Assembly (NCBI GenBank): GCA_016858145.1
Contig: JAEHOE010000085.1
Span: forward strand, 310,001 to 374,000
DNA length: 64,000 nt
Origin: Edaphochlamys debaryana
Taxonomy: Eukaryota > Chlorophyta > Chlorophyceae > Chlamydomonadales
Direction: 5' to 3'
This document shows positions 33,801 through 44,100 of this stretch, one piece after another; within the stretch, counting starts at the first letter, position 1, and each line of letters starts with the position of its first letter. The notes beneath the pieces were generated by a model. That model did not search any database. It saw nothing but the letters and a program-made list of their open reading frames with translations, and had not been told where the DNA came from. Position numbers and translations under genes: made by a program.

Positions 33801-36800
33801 CGAGTCTGGACCGGAAGGGCTGGTGCCGGGGGCAGGGCTCGAGTTGGGGTCACCAGGGCTTGTGCCTGGGGCCGGGCTGGCACCAGGATCTCCAGGGCTG
33901 GTGCCCGGGGTCGGGGAGGAACCGCCTGGAGAAGGGCTCGTGCCGGGGGCCGGGCTGTCTCCAGGGTTTGTGCTGGGGTCGGAGGGAGAGGCGCCACTGC
34001 CGGGGGGCCCCGGCGGCGAACGAGGAGGCGAACGGGGCCGTGGCGGGGGCCGTGGCGGGCGGGGGGGCCGAGGTGGGCTGGGGCTCCGGGAGGGGCTGGT
34101 GCCTGGGGCCGGGCTCGAGCCCGGCTCTCCGGGGTTGCTACCAGGGGAGGGGCTTGACCCAGGCTCCCCAGGGTTGCCGCCAGGATCAGGGCTGGTGCCA
34201 GGTGCAGGACTGGAGCCAGGGCTGGTTCCGGGGCCAGGGCTTGGGCTGGAGCCCGGAGCGGGGGAAGAGTCCGGACCGCTGCTCGGAGAAGGGCTCGAGC
34301 CGGGGTCGGGGCTGCCACCGGGGACAGGGCTAGAGCCCGGCTCACCAGGGTTTGTGCTGGGGTCAGAGGGAGAGGCTCCGCTACCGGGAGGTCCCGGCGG
34401 TGGATGAGGAGGCGAGCGGGGCCGTGGCGGGGGACGGGGTGGGCGAGGCGGGCGAGGTGGGCTGGGGCTCCGGGAGGGGCTGGTGCCAGGGGCCGGGCTT
34501 GAGTCCGGGCCACCAGGGCTGCTGCCGGGGGCAGGGCTTGCATCCGGGCCACCAGGGCTGCTACCGGGGGCAGGGCTTGCGTCCGGGCCACCAGGGCTGC
34601 TGCCGGGGGCCGGGCTTGAGTCAGGGCCTCCAGGGCTGGTGCCGGGGGCAGGGCTGCTGCCGGGACCTCCAGGGCTGGTGCCGGGGGCAGGGCTTGAGCT
34701 GGGGTCACCAGGGCTGGTGCCGGGGGCAGGGCTTGAGTCCGGGCCACCAGGGCTGCTGCCCGGGGCAGGGCTTGAGCTGGGGTCACCAGGGCTGGAGCCA
34801 GGGGCAGGGCTTGAGCTGGGGTCACCAGGGCTACTGCCGGGGGCCGGGCTGCTGCCGGGACCTCCAGGGCTGGTGCCCGGGGCAGGGCTTGAGTCCGGGC
34901 CACCAGGGCTGGAGCCAGGGGCCGGGCTGCTGCCGGGACCTCCAGGGCTGGTGCCCGGGGCAGGGCTTGAGTCCGGGCCACCAGGGCTGGAGCCAGGGGC
35001 CGGGCTGCTGCCGGGACCTCCAGGGCTTGTGCCCGGGGCAGGGCTTGAGCTGGGGTCACCAGGGCTGGAGCCAGGGGCAGGGCTTGAGTCCGGGCCGCCA
35101 GGGCTGGAGCCAGGGGCAGGGCTTGAGCTGGGGTCACCAGGGCTACTGCCGGGGGCCGGGCTGCTGCCGGGACCTCCAGGGCTGGTGCCCGGGGCAGGGC
35201 TTGAGTCCGGGCCACCAGGGCTGGAGCCAGGGGCCGGGCTGCTGCCGGGACCTCCAGGGCTTGTGCCCGGGGCAGGGCTTGAGCTGGGGTCACCAGGGCT
35301 GGAGCCAGGGGCAGGGCTGCTGCCGGGACCTCCAGGGCTGGAGCCAGGGGCCGGGCTGCTGCCGGGACCCCCAGGGCTGGTGCCCGGGGCAGGGCTGCTG
35401 CCGGGACCTCCAGGGCTGGTGCCAGGGGCCGGACTGGAGCCTGGACTTGGGCTGCTGCCAGGGGCGGGGCTGCCACCGGGAGTGCCACCCGACGACGGCG
35501 CTAGCGGCGGCGGCGAGGCCCTCTGGCCAGGGGCCAGCGGCGGTGGGGGCCTGGCAGCGCCTCCGCCCGAGCTGCCGTCCAGCTCCATCGATCCCATCAG
35601 GCAGCACGTGTAGCTGCCCGACAACAGTGCAAACTTGCAAGCCGTGGAGTTAAAGCAGAGCTTGTCGATGCCGGCACAGGGTCGGCCCACGGTGTAGCAG
35701 ATCTCCGACCCCACGGCCTGAGACGCCGCCCAGTGCAGGTTGGTCACCTTGAGGGTGGCGCTGGGGCCCAGCCCCGCCACCCACTGCCACGCCAGCGTGG
35801 TGCGGCCATTGACGGTGACGGACTTCACAGAGCCCTCGCACACGGGGTCTGCGGCGGGCAAGGGCGGGAAGGGCGGGTGTTGTGGCTGCTCAGAAACACC
35901 AGGGTGCTGGCTGAGTGCTGGCAAGCTCCGGAGCTGCTCACACCAAGGCAGAGCAGACGGCACTAGGGAGTGGGCACGGGGGCTGAAGGGCACAGCGCTA
36001 GGACCCCTCAGGCAACTCCACAGCCTCCAGACCCGCGCGTAGCTACCTTTCATGTCGTCGTCTCAGCCTGGCCAAAACCCCTTCCACCGCTTCCGGCCCG
36101 GGCCCCACGCCCCACGGGGATGGACCCCCGGTCCCACTCGTCCGCTGCCCGCGACCCACCGACTTCCAGCTCCAGCTTGTTGAGGTCTGAGGACACCGCC
36201 TCGCAGCACTGCCGCGCCCGGCTGCCCGCCGCGAGGCCCTCGCAGGAGCGCACGCGGGCCACTCGGTAGCACATGCGGGAGGCGCCCGTGCCGTCGCGCT
36301 GCGTGGGAGGGAGGAGGGGGTCGAGGGTGGCAGGTCGGCAGGAGCAGGGGGAGGGCCCGTGAGGGGTGAGGCTGGGGCTGCACTGTGCGGTTCACGTGCT
36401 AGCGCTCAAGCCCCATCAGCCACCTCCCAAGTCCCAACCCCGGATATCGACTGCCTCTTCACCCACCAGGCGGGCATTGCTGCTCAGCACCAGGTCATAG
36501 GGGTTGTTGAGTGTGCCGCGGCCGCAGCGGCAGTACGGAAAGTTCGAGTATCTGGGGGAGAGGTGAATGAAAAGTTCTTGAGAAGACAGAGTAAATGCAC
36601 CATGCTTTGCTTACCGTAGCACCCCCCGGCCTTGTGTTGGCCTCGCTCGGCGCTGCCTTTTACCGCCGCCCCCCTCTGCCCACTTGGCTCCAAGCTCCAA
36701 TTCTGCAGGTTTGGCCCCTGCCCCCGTCTCCGGCCTCACCCGACGCTTGCTGCCCGCGCGTCAACGCTCGCCAGCGTGGCCGGGTCCTCGTAGTCGCCAG

Positions 36801-37001
36801 TTACCTGCCCAGCGGCACTGTACCAAGCGCCTGCAGGTGTGTCACGAGGTTAGGCATGCCTTACAACACAGGGGCCAGGGGCGGCGGCTACAGAGGCTCG
36901 GCATGCGCACAGATGGCCGCAATTTGCGCGGCACGAAACTCACCAGCGACCAGGGCCGCGATCAAGGCGAGCCTGAAAGTCGCTCGCCCGGGTGGCCCCA
37001 T
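27895..37001 (-). CDS. Giant membrane-anchored pherophorin-like protein, about 2,630 residues (paralogue 1)
   Basis: Exons: 37001-36944, 36830-36740, 36551-36467, 36298-36160, 35848-30519, 30258-29286, 29097-27895. All junctions phase, except for one base in the large exon. Residues 1-20 are a signal peptide (ATFRLALIAALVAG) ending on a GTGAGT donor. A full pherophorin domain follows to about residue 216 ([11 protein letters not shown] pair, NGRTTL, EICY, final CC). Next come Ser/Pro/Gly repeats (220-1114), a Cys domain with no sister copy seen here (about 1121-1244), SPSPS linkers, one copy of the CF...PF..vqC...FAS module (about 1468-1619), and a PPSPPP rod. A membrane-proximal ectodomain shared with the neighbouring paralogue leads to a transmembrane helix (core FVVGFALLAVIVVALMV), then HHRRKKW and an Ala/Ser/Pro tail of about 375 residues. 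Likely a plasma-membrane-anchored hydroxyproline-rich surface rod; ligand unknown. A one-base frame break lies in the G run near 30826-30838. Confidence 0.85.
30745..31260 (-). repeat. PPSPPP rod of the first giant gene
   Basis: About 500 bases of nearly pure CCn/TCn codons encode a Ser-Pro-Pro-Pro rod just outside the membrane-proximal domain. The plus strand is a G-rich polypurine tract. The coding frame changes once inside this tract, near 30826-30838. Confidence 0.85.
33650..34480 (-). repeat. Three copies of an R-P-P-rich module in the first giant gene
   Basis: A module reading [14 protein letters not shown], then PPGPPGSGASPSDPSTNPG, occurs three times, at about 33650-33780, 33965-34100 and 34355-34480. 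The intervening DNA is SPAPGTSP-type filler. The Arg-Pro-Pro block is positively charged, unlike the rest of the rod. Confidence 0.8.
34480..35470 (-). repeat. 39-bp coding minisatellite (S-S-P-A-P-G-T/S-S-P-G-G-P-G/D)
   Basis: About 25 copies of a 13-residue unit make a Ser/Pro/Gly rod right after the pherophorin domain of the first giant gene. Units vary at two positions (T or S; GGPG, GGPD or DPSS). The period is a whole number of codons. Pro flanked by Ser/Ala in this way is a typical target for prolyl hydroxylation and arabinosylation in algal walls. Confidence 0.85.
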
Positions 37002-38165
37002 ACTGACTTTCCTGCATGCAGAGTGGCAGGGGTTGGCCCCAGCGGTTGCTCTGGTGCGACGGAGGACCAGGCCGTCGACACGCTGTATCGGCCCCAACGC
37101 TGACGGCGCTGACGTCGGTTATGCAGCATGAACCTTTAAGCTGCCATTTGCGCAAGAGCTTCGCCGCCAACCAGCTCTTCTAGTTCCCAGCGACAGAGCC
37201 AACAGTTGCGCGGCGCCATGGCGCGAAGCCCGTCCTCACCGCTCTCAGTAATCGAGCTGCTTCAGCATGTCTACGAGGAAGTATTAAGCTGGATGCGTTG
37301 GACTGCTGGTCTGTGATAGCGGGTCAAGCTGCACGCTACTGGGTCGTCAAGATGCGTCGGGCGCGAGAATGGAGTGGTTCCTCCTCGCCCTAATCACCTT
37401 CTACTTGTCAGGGTCAAGTCTATGGTTAGACACCGGGCTGAGGTAGGAACGAGCTGGGTAGGCAAACTTTGCCTCTCGCGTACGACTTCGTCGCGCACAG
37501 CCGAGTTCTTAAACACAGGCACCTTGGGCAAGCGACCAATCCTACACGGAAAAGAAGAACGCGCCTATACAACGAAGCAAAGAAGAGATTCCGCCCTCCT
37601 GCGTCAAGTGACCCACTACTGGGCCGGCACGCGCCTCGCTGCGCTCTACCACCCCCCGCGCACCCCTGAGCACACCTGCGTCCCAGACTCCAGTTCTCGT
37701 CCATGTCCCTTCAGCAAGCATCGAGACAAAGACCTCAACCCTTCAGAACCTTAAGACCCGCGCAGGTCAATTCCATTGACCGCACGCACATCGTGCCCTA
37801 GAGACAAACCCCACCCCACCCCAACAGCGACCTCACACTAAGGTTTGCGCTCTGTAAGCCGAAGACCAGCAACGCATAGCGCAGTCTACGCCTTTAGCAT
37901 CTTGCGGAATCATGACGATGAGTTTCACGACGTCGCCTTCCCCCATCACATTGCAACGCACTGCATGCGCCCGTCCGCCTCCAAAGGCGTTCGTCGGGGC
38001 TTAATCTGTACAGCATGTGCGGGTCCTCCTGCAGGTCACTTGCGTGACCTCTACTCTACTTCCACAGCAGCGCAGCAACTACTCAAGGCCACATCCAGCA
38101 ACAGTTTTAGGCAGGCCACCCGATGACGGGTCCTTCCCATAGCACACACTCATCTAGCTAGTTTC
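37002..38165. other. Intergenic region between the two tandem giant genes
   Basis: About 1.16 kb between the stop of the second giant gene and the start of the first, both on the minus strand. It should carry the 3' UTR of the former and the promoter of the latter. No minus-strand TGTAA was seen. Composition drops toward AT and no coding sequence was recognised on either strand. Confidence 0.5.
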
Positions 38166-41100
38166 CTAATACTTCCTTTCGACGCTTGCCCAGTCCAGGG
38201 CACCGTGCTCCTCCGGCTGCGGGCTCGCCGCCCTCTGACCCGGGCGATCCGAGGCCGACTCTCCTGGCTCTGCCCCTTGCAGCGCCAGGCCCTCCGCCGT
38301 GGTCGGCGGAGTGATCTCCCTCTCACCCCCCGTCCCGCTCCTCCGTCCGTCACCCACGCCCGAGCCCTGCGCCTGGGCACCCGGCGCCGGCGCCTCCTGC
38401 GTTGCGCCCGCTCCCGGCAGCGCCTGCCCCGCGGCCGTTGAGGACCCGCCCTGCCGCAGGTCGGACACAAGCGAAGCCGCCGAGGCTCCTCCGGCGGAGG
38501 CGCCACCGCCGCTCTCCACCATCATCCGCCGCGGTATCGGGGAAGGGGTCGCGCTGGCAGACGCGAGCCGCACGCCCGACAGAGGCGCCGAGTTGAACCC
38601 ACCATCGCCGCCGAGGTGCGTGCTCGTGTCCATGGCCGTGAAATAAGTACCGGAGCTGCTGGGCGGGCCCACGCCGCGGGCGCTGTTGGGGCCCGTGGGG
38701 GTTGCGCTGCCGTCGGGACCGTCCGTGTGGAGCTGCAGGCCCACCACGGCAGCGGCGGCAACGGGCAGGGCAGCGGCGGCGGCGGCAGGTGCGACGGCGG
38801 CGGCGCTGGGGCCAGGGCCCGCCGCATCCGCGGCCGTGCCCTCGCCCGGCGCCGCACCGCCGCCGCTGGTGCTGCCGGTGCTCGTGCCGCTGTCGGGGTT
38901 TGTGACGCCGGCGGCCGACGGCTGCTGGGCTGCGGCGGCGGCGTCGGTGCCGGCGGCGGCGGCGGCGGCGGCGGTGGGCACAACGGCCATGGCGTTGATG
39001 TTGAAGGTGTTGCCGCGGGCCCGTGCGCCAGCGGCGTCGGGGGGGGTGCCCGGCGGCGCTACGCCCGCCAGTACTTCGTCCTTGCGGGGCGCCCAGCGCT
39101 TGCGGTTGTGGTGCAGGAAGAGGGCCAGGACAATGCCCATGAGCAGCACTGGGGGAGGACAAGGCGGGGCACAAGGGGTACAAGGGCTTATTTATCCTGT
39201 GTTGCGAAGAACATAGTAGCAGCGCTCAGTGACGATGCCCGATGGGGAAGGCAAGAGGAGCGTGGCGAGGGGCTTAGAAAGAGGAATTAAGAAGGAAGGT
39301 CATGCATATTTGGCATGAGTTTGCAAGCCCGTGCCTGCTCCACGCGACCCCAGCCACCCCGCCCTCCGCACCTGCGCCCACGACCAGGCACACAATGATC
39401 GCAATCTGCGACGCGCTGAGGCTGCTGCTGCTCGAGTCACCGGTGGCCTCCCGCGTTCCGACTTCCACAGAGCCCTGGCCCTGCTGGTTGCCAGGCTCCT
39501 GGTTGAGTGTGCCGTTGCCAGCCGCCGGCGGCGGCGACAGTACGACGGACGGCGCGGGCCCGACCGGGTCCACGACGTCCGTCAGGCCCGGCGCCGCCCA
39601 GCCCGTGTAGCAGGCCGCGCGCGACAGCAGCCGTAGGCCGCACGTGTCCGGCAGTTGGCCCTGTACGGCGGTGGGATCGCAGACGTCCACCAGGGCGGCT
39701 GCGTCCCGGACGGTGACGCGGAAGCTGAAGCTGGAGTTTCCGCGGATGCGGAAGGGCACCAGCACGGCCCCTGACGAGGCCCAGGCGAAGCGGGGCCAGA
39801 GGCTGGAGATGGTGGCACCCGTGCTGGCGGTCTGTGGGGGCAGGAGCAGGGTCAGGATGGGGGCAGTGGTGCAAGCCTAGCTAGATCAAGTTGGGCACCC
39901 CATCTGGATTATAATCCTCGCAGTCAGCTGCCCGCAATGCTCACCTGTAGCCGCACCCACGAGGGCGCAGTCTGCGCAGTCGACAGCCAGCCCGCGCACT
40001 CCGGCATGGCCGACAGGTTGCCGTACAGCCGTACGGTCAGTACGGTGTCGTTGGTGGCCGCCGTGTACGTACGGCGCAGCGTGGCGGACACGCACGACGT
40101 TGGGCCCATGACCGGCATGTCGCCGGTTGCCGAAGCCATGGTGCTGCGTGCGTCCGTACACAACGCGATGGAGCTGCGCAGGGCCGCAGAGTCGGGCCCA
40201 GACGAGTCAGACGGCAGCGTGGTGTTTGAGATGAAGGTGTCTGACCACATAATAGCGGGCAAGTTCAAGCGGCGCTCGGGCGGCGGCGAGCTCTGCAGCA
40301 GCGCGCGACGGTTGATGGTCGCGGTCGTCGCGGTTGACGAATGCGCGATCGCGCCGGCAAGCGCGCGGCGGCTCGAGGCGGCCGTCTTGGGGAACGTCAC
40401 CGTGTAAGCTGCCAGCGTCCCGGGCGACAGCGTGTCGACGATTGTGAGTGTCGGCACGACTGCTTCCTTGTAGGGAATGAACTGAACCGAGCTTCCGCTG
40501 CCGTCGTCGTTCTCGCGAACCACGCTGGCGCCCATGACGTCGAGGCCCGAGCCCATGACAGAGTCCTCCAGGAGCAGCGTCCAGCCCTTGCAAGGCTGCG
40601 CGTTCTCCGCGACCTCCACCAGGTACTGTACGGTGTACGACGAGCTGGTTTCCGTAGCTTGGTACACGGTTACGTCGTACCCGGTTTCGCTCCAGCGCAC
40701 GGCGTTGCTCGGGACGGGGACGGGGATGACGGCGCCTGGCGGGGGCGGCGGCGGCGTGTTGGGAGGGGGCGGCGGCGGGGCTGGGCTGGGTGGCAGCGGG
40801 CTGGGAGGGGGAGCTGGAGAGGGTGGGGGCGGATGGGGAGGCGATGGCGACGGTGGCGGTGGGCCGGGTGGCAGTGGGCTTGGGGGCGGTGACGGCACCG
40901 GGCTGGGAGGTGGCGGCGAGGGAGGTGGCGGGGAGGGTGGCGGAGGCGAGGGCGGTTGCGGGCTAGGAGGCAGAGGCGACGGCGGCGGCGGGCTGGGTGG
41001 CAGCGGCGAAGGCGGCGACGGGCTAGGCGGCGGCGGCGAGGGTGGTGGCGGTGAAGGTGGCAGTGGCGAGGGAGGGGGCGGAGAGGGTGGCTCTGGCGAA

Positions 41101-44100
41101 GGTGGCGGAGGGCTGGGCGGGGGAGGCGACGGCGGCGGAGGGTAAGGTGGCAGCTGAGACGGCGGAGGCGGGTAAGGTGGCGCCGGGCTGGGCGGCGTTG
41201 GGCTCGGCGGCGGCAGCGGCGTTGGTGGTGGCGGCGACGGAGGCAGGGGGGAGGGAGGCGGCGGGTAAGGCGGGGCCAGGCTTGGCGGCTGCGGGCTCGG
41301 GGGCTGCGGACTCATCGGCGCCGGCGAGGGCGGCGGAGGAGTGGGCGGCGGCGGGCTGGGTGGCGGCAGGGCCGGAGGATCAGGCGACGGCGGTTGAGGC
41401 GCGCGGGGCCGCAGCGGCGGAGGCGTAGGACTGGTTGGCGGGAGGGACGGCTTGGGCGGCTGTGGGGAGGGCGGGCCTGGCGGCGGCGAGGGCGGCTCCA
41501 CAAAGTCATCGTCTCCCGGCTCCCGAGGCTCCGTGGGCGCCGGCGGAACAGGCGGAGGCGATGGGGTGAGCGGAGGGTAGGGTGGCGGCGGCGGGCTGGG
41601 GGGTGGTGGGCTGGGCGGCGGCGGGCTGGGGGGTGGTGGGCTGGGGGGCGATGGGCTGGGGGGTGAAGGGCTGGGTGGCGGCGGGCTGGGGGGCGGAGAG
41701 CTGGGGGGCAGCGGGTTAGGCGGTGGAGGGCTGGGCGGCGGCGGGCTGGGCGGTGGAGGGCTGGGCGGCGAGGGTGGTGGGGGCGAGGGTGGTGGGGGTG
41801 AAGGAGGCGGCGGGCTGGGGGGCGGCGGGCTGGGGGGCGGAGGGCTGGGCGGCGGAGGGTTGGGCGTTGGCGGGTCGGGTGAGGGCGGGGTGGGCGGAGG
41901 TGGGCTGGGGGGTGGCGGGGGACTGGGCGGCGGGGGGCTTGGGGGAGCAGGGGGGAGGGGGCTGGGCGGGCTGGGCATCAGGGGAGGGTAGAAGGGTGCT
42001 GGGTAGGCTGGAGCCAATGGGTAGGATGGAGGAAGGGGGTAGGATGGAGGAAGGGGATAGAAAGGTGGGGAGGGGTAGGACGGGGGGCTGGGCGGATAAG
42101 AGGGGGGGCTAGGCGGGAAGGGAGGGTAGGGAGGCGGGCTTGGTGGCGAGGGAGGGCTGGGCGGAGGGCTGGGCGGGGAGGGGGGCGAAGGAGGGCTGGG
42201 GTGGCGGATGGGGAGGAGGGGGGCTAGGCGCCGGGGGACGAGGGGGCCGCGGGGGTGGGCTGGGCGGCCGTGGGGGCCGGGGTGGCCGGGGCGGAGGGCT
42301 CGGCGGCCGAGGAGGCGGTGGGGGGCTGGGTGGAGGGGGGCTGGGCGGCACAGGGCTCGGTGGGGGAGGCGGAGGTCGCGGTGGGGGAGGCGGCGCTGGA
42401 GGGGTGGGGGTAGGGGTAGGGGGTGGAGGAGGGGGCGGGGGAGGGGATGGACTGGGCGGAGGAGGCCGCGGAGGGGGCGGGTTGGGGGGCCGAGGGGGTG
42501 GGGGCGGAGGGCTGGGTGGCAAGGGAGGAGGAGGTGGGGGGCTGGGCGGAGGTGGGGGCGGCGGCGGGCTGGGGGGTGGGCTGGGTGGCGGTGGGGGAGA
42601 CGGCGGGGGGCTGGGAGGGGGCGGGGGAGGTGGGGGGGGGTTGGGTGGAGGGGGTCTGGGAGGAGGCGGGCTAGGAGGAGAGGGAGGCGGGCTTGGTGGT
42701 TGAGGCGGCGGCGGGGGGCTAGGCGGGGGGCTGGGGGATGGCGGTGGTGATGGTGGCGGGCTTGGAGGGGGCGGGGGAGAAGGGGGGCTGGGCGGTGGCG
42801 GACTAGGCGGCGGCGGCGAGGGCGGAATGGCGGGGGGCTTGGAGGGGAGGGAGGCGGTGGGGGTCTAGGAGGTGGACTGGGCGGCGACGGGGGAGGAGGT
42901 GGGCTCGGAGGTGGGCTGGGGGGCGGGGAGGGCGAGGGCGGCGGGCTGGGCGGCGGTGGGGGTCCTGGTGGTTCCGGTGGGGGGCTGGGAGGGCTCGGCG
43001 GTGATGGGGGAGGGGGTGGGGGGCTGGGAGGGGAAGGAGGAGGCGGCGGCCGTGGCGGCGGGCTGGGTGGGGACGGGGGTGGCGGCGGGCTTGGTGGCGG
43101 GCTAGGAGGAGGCGGTGGTGAAGGAGGGCTTGGGGGCGGGCTCGGGGGGCTTGGAGGTGAGGGTGGGAGCGGGGGCGGGCTGGGAGGGGAGGGGGGCGGG
43201 GAGGGGCTCGGTGGAGGGCTGGGAGGGCTCGGCGGTGATGGGGGAGGGGGCGGGGGGCTGGGTGGGGAAGGAGGAGGCGGCGGCCGTGGCGGCGGGCTGG
43301 GTGGGGACGGGGGTGGCGGCGGGCTTGGTGGCGGGCTAGGAGGAGGCGGTGGTGAAGGAGGGCTTGGGGGCGGGCTCGGGGGGCTTGGAGGTGAGGGTGG
43401 GAGCGGGGGCGGGCTGGGCGGGGAGGGTGGCGGGGAGGGGCTCGGAGGAGGGCTAGGAGGGGCGAGAGGCGCGGGAAGGTCCGGGGGCGGAGCGAGAGGA
43501 GCTACAAAGCCTGGAATGTGTGGTGGGGAGCGGGGCTGTGGTGGGGGGCTGGGCGGTTTGGGAGGGCCAGGGGGCTTGGGAGGAGGGCTGGGTGGGGGTG
43601 GCAGGCTGGGGGGAGACGGCGGAGGGCTTGGTGGGGACGGAGGTGGAGGTGGGCTGGGAGGCGGGCTGGGAGGCGGAGGTGGAGATGGCGTGGCGGGGGG
43701 TGGGGCCAGAGGTGCGACAAAGCCTGGAGAGTTGGGTGGAGTGCCAGAGCCCAGAGGGGGACTGGGCGGAGGAGGGGAGCGTGCGATGCCAGGAGGAGGG
43801 CTGGGCGGGGGTGGCGGGCTCGGCGGGGCAGGAGGAGGGCTGGGCGGCGGTGGCGGGCCGGGCGGGGACGGTGGCGGGCTGGGTGGTGAGGGAGGGGGAG
43901 GCGGGCTTGGAGGGGGTGACGGAGGCGGGGGCGGGCTGGGAGGCGGGCTGGGCGGCGGAGGCGAGCGCTGCAGGGGCGGCGGCGAGGGGCCGCCGAGCTG
44001 AGGGCTGCCCCCAGGGGACAGGCTCCGGTCGGGGCACGGCGTCTCCGCGCCGCCAATCCTGTTGTCACCCGCGATCAAAACCTGGACCTTGACGAGCAGC

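Noticed and set aside
37374..37754. 126-codon plus-strand ORF between the two giant genes
   Set aside because: Codon use is unlike neighbouring genes and it resembles no known protein; it fits random open frame in UTR or promoter DNA.
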